The notes beneath the pieces were generated by a model, which was given only the letters and a program-made list of their open reading frames with translations, was not told where the DNA came from and ran no database searches. A program made the translations under genes and the position numbers. 64,000 bases of DNA, taken from NCBI RefSeq assembly GCF_900112065.1, contig NZ_FOKE01000011.1, positions 238,917-302,916 of the forward strand, read 5' to 3'. Shown piece after piece: positions 33,568 through 41,427 of the stretch; position 1 is the first letter of the stretch, and each line of letters starts with the position of its first letter. The stretch is from Cohnella sp. OV330. GTDB lineage: Bacteria; Bacillota; Bacilli; Paenibacillales; Paenibacillaceae.

Positions 33568-35601
33568 CTATCCCGGCCTGACGGCGGTCCAAGCATGCTG
33601 TCCGGTCTCGCGGACGTCCATGCCCAGCCGCTTCAGCACCGACAGCGGCACGTAGTCCCGGATGCCGATCGACAGCAGCTCGGCCTCGCCCTCGGGCCAT
33701 GTCAGCCGGTGCCCGCGCTCCAGCATCAATTCGCCCGCTTCCGGCGCCTTTTTTGCTGCTGCGGCAGCCTCGGACCTTCCCGCCGGCACGGCTTGATCGG
33801 CTACCGCCGTATCGCTGGCGCGAGATCCGTCTCCAACACCCGCCTCCGCCACGAACGTATGCGACCGCCCGTCCCAGCTCAGCGTATAGCCTAGCGCCTC
33901 CAGCACGCGAACGTCAGCGTAGGCCTCGCCGCGATAGGATACCGCCGGCACAGAAGTCCGCGACGGCGACGAGGCCAGTTCGAGCAAGCCCGCTCCCCTT
34001 GCCGGCACGCGGACAAATTCGCTGCGGATCGGCTTGCCGGCGCGCACGTTCTTGTGCAGCCCCTGACCGTCGAGCGCGATCCGGCCTCCGATCAGCACGT
34101 AGCGGATGCCCGCCGAAGGCAGCTCCGGCCGCTCGACCGTGGAACGGTCCCCGATTTTCCCGTAGTCGAAGATCACGATGTCCGCGTCCATCCCGCGCGC
34201 GATCCGTCCCTTTTTCCGCAGGGCCGGCGCTTGCCGCTCGAGACGCTTGGCCGGCATTAACGACATCTTCGCCACGGCGTCCATGAGCGAGATAACGCGA
34301 TGCTCTCGCGCGTATAAGCCGACGGTGCGAGCGAACGTGCCTGACGCGCGTGGATGGTTGTTGTTGCCCGGCTCCAGGATGGCGTCGCTGCCGATCATGA
34401 CGAAGGGCGCGGCCAGCGAGTCCTCGATATCCTGCTCCGGGATGGCGTAGGCGACGGCGAGCTTCCCTTCCTTCTTGAACGTGCCGAACGTCGTCTCCGT
34501 CAGCCGCTCCGCCGTACCCGCGATCTGCAGGTCCTTATACGTGATCCTGAAGCGCTCCTGCCAGCCCTCGTCGAACCGCGCCGAGTTGAGATACGTTCCC
34601 CAATAGTCGTACGGGTACGTGCATGCGGTGATGTCGAGCCCCTCCGCGCGCGCCTTCGCCAGCATATCGAGCGACCGCTTCATGGAGAACGTGCCGCCCG
34701 TGCTGTTGATGTGATCGACGTGCACGGAGGCGCCGGTTTCCCGGGCGTAACCGATGATCTCGTTCATCGCGTCGATGTTCGTGCCCGGCTCGGTCATGTC
34801 GGAGTATCTCGCGTGAAAATAGACCGGCACGTTGTACTTGTATGCGAGCCGCATGAGCGGCAGCACCTCTTCGGCGCCGATGCCCGGCACGTACTCCAGG
34901 CTGAACGAAATGCCGAGCACGCCGTCTTGCAGGGCCTGCTCCGCCTCGGAAGCAAGGCGCCGGGTCTGCGCGGCGGTCGCGGGCTGGTACAGGCCGATTC
35001 CCAGCTTGTTGCGCGCCTTCGTGTAGAAGAACGAAGCGCCATAGTGGAGCGGCGTCTCCGCGCGTTCGTAGTAGGGGTACCATTTGCGCGGCGCATCCGT
35101 GCCGCCGTGCATGGCGATGTTGGCCGTTACGCCGTCGGCGATCTTGTTCCAGACGCCCAGCGGGTTCGGGTCGTAGGACAGATTGTCGATGAAGCCTGGC
35201 GCGACCACGAGCCCGCGCGCGTCGATCGTCCGCCGCCCTTTGACCGGTCGGTCCGTAACCAGCGCGATACGGCCCTCTTCGATGGCGACGTTGATGCCTC
35301 TGCGGTCGAGCCCCGTCTCCGGATTAATCACTCTGCCGCCGACGATGACGGTGTCGTACACGCGAGCTAGCTCTGCTTCTGAGGGCTCGACAAGTACGGG
35401 TGCCGGCATCGCCCCGCTTGCTACGCTGGTCCCTCCGCGCTGGGCCGTCGCCGCTTTTTCCGGACGACTCAAAGAAGCGGCTTCCCGTGCCGGATACCCG
35501 AACGGACTGCCGCTTCCTTTTACAGCCGCGACAGCGATCGATGCTGCCGTCAGGGCCGCGATCGAATAGCCGATCGCTTTCCATGTTTTCTTTTTATTCA
35601 T
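33568..35601 (-). CDS. Exported amidohydrolase-fold protein (D-aminoacylase-like) with C-terminal copper-amine-oxidase-like stalk domain
   Basis: The ATG at 35601 (MNKKKTWKAIGYSIAALTAA) has GGAGG at 8-nt spacing and gives 677 aa. A signal or anchor helix (about 6-26) is followed by an amidohydrolase composite domain (YDTVIVGGRVINPETGL to GRIARGMDADIVIFDYG), most like N-acyl-D-amino-acid deacylases. The usual HxH metal motif after PGFID reads NLSYDPN. Later motifs are kept: HARYSD, HVDHINSTGG, GSDAILEP. The C-terminal 120 residues look like paired stalk/copper-amine-oxidase N-domain units split by an Ala-rich linker, as in Paenibacillus surface proteins. The substrate is unknown. Confidence 0.82.
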   Translation of the reverse strand: MNKKKTWKAIGYSIAALTAASIAVAAVKGSGSPFGYPAREAASLSRPEKAATAQRGGTSVASGAMPAPVLVEPSEAELARVYDTVIVGGRVINPETGLDRRGINVAIEEGRIALVTDRPVKGRRTIDARGLVVAPGFIDNLSYDPNPLGVWNKIADGVTANIAMHGGTDAPRKWYPYYERAETPLHYGASFFYTKARNKLGIGLYQPATAAQTRRLASEAEQALQDGVLGISFSLEYVPGIGAEEVLPLMRLAYKYNVPVYFHARYSDMTEPGTNIDAMNEIIGYARETGASVHVDHINSTGGTFSMKRSLDMLAKARAEGLDITACTYPYDYWGTYLNSARFDEGWQERFRITYKDLQIAGTAERLTETTFGTFKKEGKLAVAYAIPEQDIEDSLAAPFVMIGSDAILEPGNNNHPRASGTFARTVGLYAREHRVISLMDAVAKMSLMPAKRLERQAPALRKKGRIARGMDADIVIFDYGKIGDRSTVERPELPSAGIRYVLIGGRIALDGQGLHKNVRAGKPIRSEFVRVPARGAGLLELASSPSRTSVPAVSYRGEAYADVRVLEALGYTLSWDGRSHTFVAEAGVGDGSRASDTAVADQAVPAGRSEAAAAAKKAPEAGELMLERGHRLTWPEGEAELLSIGIRDYVPLSVLKRLGMDVRETGQHAWTAVRPG

Positions 35602-35665
35602 GCGGGATGCCTCCAAGGTAGCTTCGAATGGCGCCCGCTGCTTGCGATGCCATCCTTTTCCACCT

Positions 35666-36106
35666 TTAAGCTTCCCGTTTTACCTTTTTATCATCCGTGC
35701 CGTGTCCGATCAACGATCCGGCGCAATAATCGATGATATCGCTGCGACGAACGATGCCGATGAACGCGCTGGTATCGTCCACGACCGGGACGAAGTTCTG
35801 TCCTTTGGCGAGCGATATGAGATCTTCCATATTCGCATCGATTCGTACCGGCTTGTTCGTGGTCTGCAGAGGCACTTCCGATAATGGAATGCGAGCGGTT
35901 TGCTCGAATGATAGCCCTTCGCGATTTTTGAGATACCACAACAAATCGCCTTCCGTTACGGTCCCGACGTACTTCCCGTCCTCGCCGAGCACGGGCACGG
36001 CCGTATACCGATGGCGCTCCATCCGCTCGAGCGTCTGACGCAGCGTGGCGTTCGAAGGCAGGCATACGACCTCCTGCTTCGGCAGGAGGAAAAACGCGAT
36101 ATTCAT
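35666..36106 (-). CDS. Tandem CBS-domain protein
   Basis: The product is 146 aa consisting of two CBS motifs (about 8-65 and 75-135: TLRQTLERMERHRYTAVPVLGEDG and NMEDLISLAKGQNFVPVVDDTSAFIGIV). A Bateman module of this kind binds adenine nucleotides, including c-di-AMP in some Firmicutes. GAGGAGAGG precedes the start. It stands alone and has no effector domain, so a partner protein is likely. Confidence 0.88.
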   Translation of the reverse strand: MNIAFFLLPKQEVVCLPSNATLRQTLERMERHRYTAVPVLGEDGKYVGTVTEGDLLWYLKNREGLSFEQTARIPLSEVPLQTTNKPVRIDANMEDLISLAKGQNFVPVVDDTSAFIGIVRRSDIIDYCAGSLIGHGTDDKKVKREA

Positions 36107-36228
36107 TTGTTCCTCTCCTCTAGCGCGTTGCGATTCGAATCCAACCCATTATAACATGCGCCGCAGGCGGCCTCCAAGGCGATTAGAGAGAGCGCTTCCT
36201 CTTGCTTCCACGTGATTCGCGCGAACGC

Positions 36229-36275
36229 AAAAAGGACCCCCGAGCCTCCGGGATACGGAGAAAAGGGGGTTCCTT
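36229..36275 (-). terminator. Intrinsic terminator of the rpsF-ssb-rpsR operon
   Basis: A long stem pairing AAGGACCCCC (from 36232) with GGGGGTTCCTT (36265-36275) is followed on the minus strand by TTTTTGCG. Confidence 0.88.
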
Positions 36276-36287
36276 CGTGAAGCCGAC

Positions 36288-36623
36288 TCAGTCGGTCGTG
36301 TAAGGCAGCAGCGCCATTTGGCGGGAGCGCTTGATCGCAACCGTCAGCATGCGTTGGTACTTCGCCTTCGTGCCCGTCACGCGGCGCGGCAGAATCTTGC
36401 CACGCTCGGAGATGAACTTGCGAAGCAGGTCCAGATCCTTGTAGTCGACGTGCGTGATCTTGTTAACCGTGAAGTAGCAAACTTTGCGGCGCTTGTTGCG
36501 TCCGCGACGGAACTTGCGGGGCTCGCGTTGTTCGCGGTCGCCGCCTCCGCCGCCGGGTCCGCGGTTCTCGCGGGGCGTATAAGTGCGCTCTTCACGAGCG
36601 GCTGGTGCTTGTTGTTCGCTCAT
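36288..36623 (-). CDS. rpsR: Small-subunit ribosomal protein bS18
   Basis: The product is 111 aa. The conserved part KRRKVCYFTVNKITHVDYKD to RSRQMALLPYT is bS18, which pairs with bS6 on the 30S platform. An N-terminal extension of about 35 residues rich in Gly, Arg and Glu precedes it; most bS18 are about 75-80 aa. Third gene of rpsF-ssb-rpsR. Confidence 0.96.
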   Translation of the reverse strand: MSEQQAPAAREERTYTPRENRGPGGGGGDREQREPRKFRRGRNKRRKVCYFTVNKITHVDYKDLDLLRKFISERGKILPRRVTGTKAKYQRMLTVAIKRSRQMALLPYTTD

Positions 36624-36646
36624 TTATAGTACCGTCCTTCCCTGTC

Positions 36647-37189
36647 TTAGAATGGCAGATCATCGTCCGATATGTCGATCGGCTTGCCGTCGTCGGCGAA
36701 TGGATCCGATTGATTGTTCCCGCCCTTTGATCCGGAACTGCGACTGCCGCCGGAGTTGCCTCCGCCGTAGCTGCCGCCGCCGCCATATCCTCCGCCGCTA
36801 TTGCCGCCGCCATTGCCTCCGCCGTACTCGTCCCGTCCTTGCGATCCGCCTTCGCGGTTCGGCGATTCGAGGAAGCGTACGTTGTCTGCGATGACTTCGG
36901 TGACATAGACGCGGCGACCTTCGTTGTTCTCGTAGTTGCGCACTTGAATGCGCCCCTCGACGGCGGCCAGACGGCCTTTCCGAAGGTAGTTCGCGCACGT
37001 CTCGGCCAGTTGGCGCCAAGTGACGACCGGGATGAAGTCCGCCTCGCGTTCGCGTTCGCCCCCGCCGGAATCGCGGGAGAACGGGCGGTCTACAGCCAGC
37101 GTAAATTGGGCTACGGCCACGCCTGCAGGCGTGTAGCGAAGCTCGGGATCTTTGGTTAAGCGTCCGATCAGAATAACACGGTTCAACAT
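36647..37189 (-). CDS. ssb: Single-stranded DNA-binding protein
   Basis: The product is 180 aa. An OB fold (MLNRVILIGRLTKDPELRYTPAGVAVAQFTLAVDRPF to about 105) is followed by a Gly/Ser-rich linker and the acidic tip DISDDDLPF that docks partner proteins. It coats ssDNA in replication and repair. Located between rpsF and rpsR as in B. subtilis, and co-transcribed with them. Confidence 0.97.
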   Translation of the reverse strand: MLNRVILIGRLTKDPELRYTPAGVAVAQFTLAVDRPFSRDSGGGEREREADFIPVVTWRQLAETCANYLRKGRLAAVEGRIQVRNYENNEGRRVYVTEVIADNVRFLESPNREGGSQGRDEYGGGNGGGNSGGGYGGGGSYGGGNSGGSRSSGSKGGNNQSDPFADDGKPIDISDDDLPF

Positions 37190-37270
37190 CTTCGGTCCCC
37201 TCCTGCGAGTGACGACTTGAACGGCGTTAACCGCCGGGTATTGCGTGCTGTGCTGACTTAAGCGACTTCC

Positions 37271-37555
37271 TTAAGCGACATCGCGTACGACGATGTGACG
37301 AATGACTTCGTCGGTGATCTTGAGTACGCGTTCCAGTTCGGTGACCACAGCCGGCTCGGCCGTGAAGTGAACCAGCACATACGTCCCGTCGCGGTGCTTG
37401 TTGATCTCGTAAGCGAGGCGCTTCTTGCCTTGTACCTCATGCTTCGTGAGCTCGCCGCCGTTCGCGATGATGCCCTGGAATTTCTCCGTGACAGCTTGAA
37501 CGGACTCTTGGTCCGCGTCCGGACGAATGATGTACATCAACTCGTAGTTGCGCAT
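37271..37555 (-). CDS. rpsF: Small-subunit ribosomal protein bS6
   Basis: The product is 94 aa starting MRNYELMYIIRPDADQESVQ, with the ferredoxin-like bS6 fold and the YEINKHRDGTYVLVHF block. AGGAGG precedes the start. First gene of the rpsF-ssb-rpsR operon. Confidence 0.96.
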   Translation of the reverse strand: MRNYELMYIIRPDADQESVQAVTEKFQGIIANGGELTKHEVQGKKRLAYEINKHRDGTYVLVHFTAEPAVVTELERVLKITDEVIRHIVVRDVA

Positions 37556-37727
37556 CTTCGTTACCTCCTTTTGGTCTTTGGCCCCTCATTATTTATACCA
37601 TGGAACCTGTCCACGGCTGAGGAGCAAGGAGTATGCCTTTTTATCGCATACCTGAATACTTTATCACATTGGCCCGCATACCGCAAGGTTTTTCCCGCAA
37701 CACTAAAGCCGGGAGGTGATCATCAAA

Positions 37728-37913
37728 ATGGGCGAACAAACGCAATTCGAGCCGGGCGATCGCGCGCCGAACAACGGTCATTACATGGAAGTGAGCGAGG
37801 ATGCTTTTCACATGAACATCGAGGATCCGAAACATGTCACGCTGGAGAAAGGCGAGCGGTTCCCGGAGACGACGAATCACAATCGCAAGTGGAAAAAGGT
37901 GAAACAATTTTAA
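37728..37913 (+). CDS. YjzC-like small protein
   Basis: The product is 61 aa: MGEQTQFEPGDRAPNNGHYM, an acidic middle, and KGERFPETTNHNRKWKKV. The GERFPETTNHNRKW ending and the FEPGDRAPNNG start match the Bacillus YjzC family, which has no known function. ATG at 37728 is preceded by GGGAGG; an in-frame GTG 12 bp upstream overlaps that site and is rejected. It is divergent from rpsF. Confidence 0.85.
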   Translation: MGEQTQFEPGDRAPNNGHYMEVSEDAFHMNIEDPKHVTLEKGERFPETTNHNRKWKKVKQF

Positions 37914-37934
37914 ACGGCGCGTATATTGCCCCCC

Positions 37935-38204
37935 GTAGGCGGACATTCTAATTACCGGCGACGAACAGAGAGGTGTTGGTTCCGTTGAACCTTTGCAGGC
38001 AACAACCCGCAGGAGGAACGTCGAAGACGGAGTAGGAAGCGAGGGGTTGTGTCGCAGACATGGTCTTGCAATACACGTTATCGCGTTAGCGAGCCTTCAA
38101 GTAGCCGAAGCGCCGGGATGAACCGGCAACGTCACGTACGACATGGAAGTCCAGCTTCAACTAACGTCGCCCGGAGGACCCCGCAAGGGGTCTTTCGTCA
38201 TTTT
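37935..38204 (+). ncRNA. Candidate structured non-coding RNA, about 265 nt, family not recognised
   Basis: No coding frame is supported. The ends are complementary (37955-37963 with 38165-38174, one bulge). Internal hairpins include 38002-38008 with 38044-38050, which encloses purine-rich strands around a small CGTC/GACG stem, and 38112-38116 with 38123-38127. A terminator closes the unit at 38177-38204. A weak promoter (TATATT at 37922-37927) lies just upstream. It does not look like 6S, SRP, RNase P or tmRNA as I know them, and no gene follows that would make it a riboswitch. Confidence 0.5.
38177..38204 (+). terminator. Intrinsic terminator of the candidate ncRNA
   Basis: GACCCC (38177-38182), GCAA loop and GGGGTC (38187-38192) are followed by TTTCGTCATTTT on the plus strand. 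Confidence 0.75.
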
Positions 38205-38206
38205 AG

Positions 38207-38483
38207 GCGCTTGTCGCCGTCCCTCTGGCGGTTCGTAGCGCCGGTCTATCCAACAACCTTCGCCAGCTCGGTCTGTTCCTCCGCCCTGTCACTTGCGTGA
38301 CCAGCCGCCGGGCGGCTGATATTCACGAGGCGGTCTCGGCGCAGCTCAACCTGAAGCGCGTGTGGGTGCAAGGCGACACTCGGCTATCCCGTGTTCTGTA
38401 TCGAAGCCGTCGCCCTGACCCGAATCGCACGCGAGATCGATCCGATTTGCTCGATCGAGGTCATCCCGCCAAGGCGGAGATGA
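38207..38483 (+). pseudogene. Possible frameshifted gene remnant, no start codon
   Basis: One frame reads on as LSNNLRQLGLFLRPVTCVTS and AADIHEAVSAQLNLKRVWVQ up to about 38373. A neighbouring frame then continues as ATLGYPVFCIEAVALTRIAR and ends at TGA 38481-38483. Joined by a one-base shift they look like a piece of a real protein, with composition unlike the Arg/Pro-rich shadow frames around it. No homologue is recognised. The rest of this interval, up to the tRNA, holds a perfect hairpin at about 38507-38532 and nothing else I can support. Confidence 0.25.
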
Positions 38484-38544
38484 ATGGCGCTGCACGAAGA
38501 AGAAGAGACCCGAATTTTGCATTCGGGTCTCTTCGCTTAGCTGC

Positions 38545-38574
38545 AAAAAAGCGGCTCCCGATTGGGAACCGCTT
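38545..38574 (-). terminator. Intrinsic terminator of the tRNA-Ser gene
   Basis: A stem pairing AAGCGGCTCCC (from 38549) with GGGAACCGCTT is followed on the minus strand by TTTTTTGC. Confidence 0.85.
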
Positions 38575-38587
38575 GATGTCTTATGTA

Positions 38588-38678
38588 TGGCGGAGAGGGT
38601 GGGATTCGAACCCACGCACGCCTTGCGACGCCTAGATGATTTCGAGTCAACCCCCTTGGACCACTTGGGTACCTCTCC
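38588..38678 (-). tRNA. tRNA-Ser (anticodon CGA)
   Basis: The acceptor stem GGAGAGG pairs with CCTCTCC, followed by discriminator G and an encoded CCA. The variable arm is long, as in serine tRNAs (CTAGGCGTCGCAAGGCGTG region), and the T arm has GTGGGTTCGAATCCCAC. The anticodon loop CTCGAAA (anticodon at 38642-38644) reads UCG. Within the anticodon stem, position 28-42 is a U-U mismatch. Confidence 0.95.
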
Positions 38679-38759
38679 GCAGCAAGGAATATCGTATCAC
38701 AATCCAGGACAACTTGCAACCCTGTTTTGCGATCAAAATGTACAAGCTTATTCTGCCTC

Positions 38760-38978
38760 TTATTCGGCCGGATCGACCTCTTCGCGCGGCGCAGCTTGCA
38801 GCATTTTCTTCATGCTTTTCTCGAACTTCGCCCGGGGCAGCAGGATGCTGTGCTTGCACTTGACGCACTTGATCCGGATGTCCATCCCCATCCGGATGAT
38901 CTCCATCTCATTGGCGCCGCAGGGATGCGGCTTCTTCATCTGCACGATGTCGCCGAGTCCGAATTCCTTCCTTTCCAT
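38760..38978 (-). CDS. DUF951 family protein
   Basis: This 72-aa protein has the DUF951 core: YxxGDIVQMKKPHPCGANEMEI-type start (GDIVQMKKPHPCG at about 9-21), then GMDIRIKCVKCKHSILLPRAKFEK with a CVKC pair. It is a small SH3-like, possibly nucleic-acid-binding protein. It is 3 bp from the MscS gene and co-transcribed with it, as commonly seen in Bacillales. Confidence 0.93.
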   Translation of the reverse strand: MERKEFGLGDIVQMKKPHPCGANEMEIIRMGMDIRIKCVKCKHSILLPRAKFEKSMKKMLQAAPREEVDPAE

Positions 38979-38981
38979 CCG

Positions 38982-39899
38982 TCAGCTCCCCGCCCTCTCC
39001 ATGGCCTCGATCGAATAATATCGCGGATTGCCCGCGGCTTCGAACGCCTTTTTAACCTCCGCATTCAGATGCCTGGATACGGTCGACTGCGTATTGGGCC
39101 GGCACAGCACCGTTAGCCGCAGGATCACGTCGCTCGCGGTTACCGACTGAATGCCGAGAAACTCCGCCCTGCCTACGATATTCGTATCTTCGAACTTCGC
39201 CGCAGCGCTTTTGACGATCTCCGCCATATGGTCGAGATTTTCCGTCGCCGCTACGGATACGTCCACCACGGCCAGCGCATTATTGACCGAATAGTTCGTG
39301 ACGTCGGAGATGTTGCCGTTCGGCAGGATGAATACCTCGCCTGTCCAGCTGCGGATCCGCGTCGCGCGAAGGCCGATCATCTCGACCGTTCCTTTAAACT
39401 TGCCCCCGACCTCGATGACGTCCCCGACCGAGAAGTGATCTTCGAGAATGACGAAGAATCCCGTGATGACGTCCTTTACCAGGCTCTGGGCGCCGAAGCC
39501 TATCGCGAGCCCGATCACGCCCGCTCCCGCGAGCAGCGGCGCGAGATTGATATTGAACTCGTTCAGCACGAGCAGGAGAACGATGAAGTTGATAATATAG
39601 GTCGCCGTATTTTTAAGCAGCTTGCCTACCGTCTGAACGCGTCTTGTCCTGAGCTTAAGCCTCTTCGACGCTTTGGGATTCATGAAATTATCCACAACCC
39701 GGTTGATCACGATGCGAATGATCCGACTGACGATGAGGATAACGAGAATCCGCAGCACGACCTTCAATACGCTCATCCACATGTGGGTATTGCTTAAAGA
39801 GTCCCATATGTCGTCCAAAAATTGCTGCCACAGCGTTAGTTTTTTTTCAATTGCCTCCCCGGCATCTGCCAATAAAAAGGGCTGTGGATATCCGGACAT
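38982..39899 (-). CDS. Small-conductance mechanosensitive channel, MscS family
   Basis: The product is 305 aa with three membrane helices (about 40-60, 85-110 and the pore-lining TM3 at about 120-145: LLAGAGVIGLAIGFGAQSLVKDVITGFF). The beta domain (FSVGDVIEVGGKFKGTVEMIGLRATRIR) follows, then a cytoplasmic cage domain. It releases osmolytes on hypo-osmotic shock. It precedes the DUF951 gene and follows the DUF3343 gene. Confidence 0.93.
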   Translation of the reverse strand: MSGYPQPFLLADAGEAIEKKLTLWQQFLDDIWDSLSNTHMWMSVLKVVLRILVILIVSRIIRIVINRVVDNFMNPKASKRLKLRTRRVQTVGKLLKNTATYIINFIVLLLVLNEFNINLAPLLAGAGVIGLAIGFGAQSLVKDVITGFFVILEDHFSVGDVIEVGGKFKGTVEMIGLRATRIRSWTGEVFILPNGNISDVTNYSVNNALAVVDVSVAATENLDHMAEIVKSAAAKFEDTNIVGRAEFLGIQSVTASDVILRLTVLCRPNTQSTVSRHLNAEVKKAFEAAGNPRYYSIEAMERAGS

Positions 39900-39914
39900 C
39901 CTCTCTTCACCTCT

Positions 39915-40160
39915 CTAGTCGATTCGTTCGTAGCCGACGCTCGATCGCTTGAACAAGCCGCGAATTTCCACTTTCTCTTCGGCTATGATCCCTCTGACTT
40001 GGTCCAGAGCCTCTTGGGGAAATTCGATGGACAGCGCGCAACCAGCCGTGATCTCCTTCGGCGTCGGCCGGATATCGATCTCTACCTCCGCGTATTCAAG
40101 CAGCATTTCGGCCCGCAGCGCCTGCTGCGTCGAGTCGAACGCGATCAATAATGGATCCAT
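39915..40160 (-). CDS. DUF3343 small protein, putative Se/S carrier-like
   Basis: The start at 40160 (MDPLLIAFDSTQQALRAEML) preceded by GGGAGAGG gives 81 aa; the upstream in-frame ATG adds only seven residues. The family pairs with cysteine-desulfurase-like (class V aminotransferase) genes in sulfur or selenium trafficking, and one such gene lies 1.3 kb away. The region GCALSIEF contains the single Cys expected to carry the chalcogen. Function is inferred. Confidence 0.8.
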   Translation of the reverse strand: MDPLLIAFDSTQQALRAEMLLEYAEVEIDIRPTPKEITAGCALSIEFPQEALDQVRGIIAEEKVEIRGLFKRSSVGYERID

Positions 40161-40269
40161 GGCCTCTCCCTCTTCTTGCATCGATTGCTAGCATGCGGTC
40201 CGAACAAGTATAAATTGCCCCTCTCGTCCATATACTACTACTATTCCACGGAGGAGGCGAAGCGGACGA

Positions 40270-40887
40270 ATGAATGGCGCTTGGGATAAAAGGGCCGGCT
40301 ATGCGGCGGAAGCCACCGCGCTCTCTTTGAAAATACCCTACAACGAACCTGCCGTCATGCAGCGGCTGTCCGAGCGGCTCACGCGCGAGCTGCTTCACCT
40401 TCCCTCCGACCGGCAGATCGTCGTCGTCTGCGTAGGTACCGACAGGTCCACGGGCGACGCGCTCGGACCGCTCGTAGGGACTACGCTGGCCAGGCATGCG
40501 CAAGGCATGTTCGATCTTTACGGCACGTTGGACGAACCTGTACATGCGATGAATTTGAGCGAGACGCTCTACACCATCATGCGAAACTCCAAGCAGCCCT
40601 ATGTCATCGCGATCGACGCTTGTCTCGGACAAGTTGCCAGCGTCGGCTGCATCCATCTCGCATCGGGTCCCGTACGTCCGGGCGCCGGCGTGAACAAGGA
40701 TCTGCCCCCGGTCGGCGATATACATATGACGGGCATCGTGAACGTCGGCGGTTTTATGGAATACTTCGTTCTTCAAAATACGAGACTCAATCTGGTCGTG
40801 AAGATGGCCGACATCATCGCCGGCTGCATCTCCACCGCCATTCGCAATATTCGCGGCGCACCTATTCCTTACGCGCTGCCTGACTGA
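40270..40887 (+). CDS. yyaC: Spore protease YyaC (DUF1256)
   Basis: The product is 205 aa with a GPR-like core: VVVCVGTDRSTGDALGPLVG (about 56-75) and VIAIDACLGQVASVGCI (about 115-131). YyaC is a sporulation protein related to germination protease folds. It is on the plus strand between minus-strand neighbours, and its 3' end overlaps the convergent DUF4446 gene by 26 bp. GAGGAGG precedes the start. Confidence 0.93.
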   Translation: MNGAWDKRAGYAAEATALSLKIPYNEPAVMQRLSERLTRELLHLPSDRQIVVVCVGTDRSTGDALGPLVGTTLARHAQGMFDLYGTLDEPVHAMNLSETLYTIMRNSKQPYVIAIDACLGQVASVGCIHLASGPVRPGAGVNKDLPPVGDIHMTGIVNVGGFMEYFVLQNTRLNLVVKMADIIAGCISTAIRNIRGAPIPYALPD

Positions 40888-41353
40888 TCGCTGTCTTCTC
40901 CTCCGGCGTCAAGGGATAACTCGACTCTCCTTTGGACACCGGCTTCGCATACAAGAAGGTCTGCTCCCGGCTATGAATGCCTGTCAGGACGACGCCGTCC
41001 TCTTCATCGTTGACGATAGCGACCGCGAAGCTGATCTCGCCGCCTTGATCGGAAAAAGCGTTGAACCGATGAACGCCTACGCGCCCTTTGAGAGCTACGA
41101 GGCGTTTTTCTTGATTCGCCATCGTCGCCTCTTGCACGGCCTGCTTGGCCTGCACGTCCCCCATTCGATCGTGAACCTTCATCAGTACATCTTCTAGCTT
41201 CGGAACGCCGGTCTCGCCGATCATTCGCCGGTGCGCCCTTGCGAGCTTGGATAGTTTGACGCTTAAGATAATGACCCAGATCAACAATATGAAAATCAGT
41301 ATGCCGGCGCCTCCGAGCGCCGCCAAGCTTGCATCCTCGTCCATCCCGTTCAC
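40862..41353 (-). CDS. DUF4446 membrane-anchored protein
   Basis: The product is 163 aa: one N-terminal membrane helix (about 12-32, LGGAGILIFILLIWVIILSV), a coiled-coil stretch (about 60-90) and a conserved domain ending in VGVHRFNAFSDQGGEISFAV and GVVLTGIHSREQTFLYAKPV, typical of DUF4446 near the Bacillales origin. Function unknown. Confidence 0.9.
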   Translation of the reverse strand: MNGMDEDASLAALGGAGILIFILLIWVIILSVKLSKLARAHRRMIGETGVPKLEDVLMKVHDRMGDVQAKQAVQEATMANQEKRLVALKGRVGVHRFNAFSDQGGEISFAVAIVNDEEDGVVLTGIHSREQTFLYAKPVSKGESSYPLTPEEKTAISQAARKE

Positions 41354-41427
41354 GCTCGATTGCTCCCCCGCTCTCCGGATCGGACGGCCCCGCGGATGCC
41401 GGACCGCCTTCCGTCATTCTGCCGGCC

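Noticed and set aside
37914..38210. 6S RNA, SRP RNA, T-box or known riboswitch
   Set aside because: None of their conserved motifs that I know are visible and no gene follows the terminator.
38297..38635. 112-aa plus-strand ORF running into the tRNA
   Set aside because: Overlaps tRNA-Ser and its terminator; only its first part is plausible and is listed as a possible remnant.
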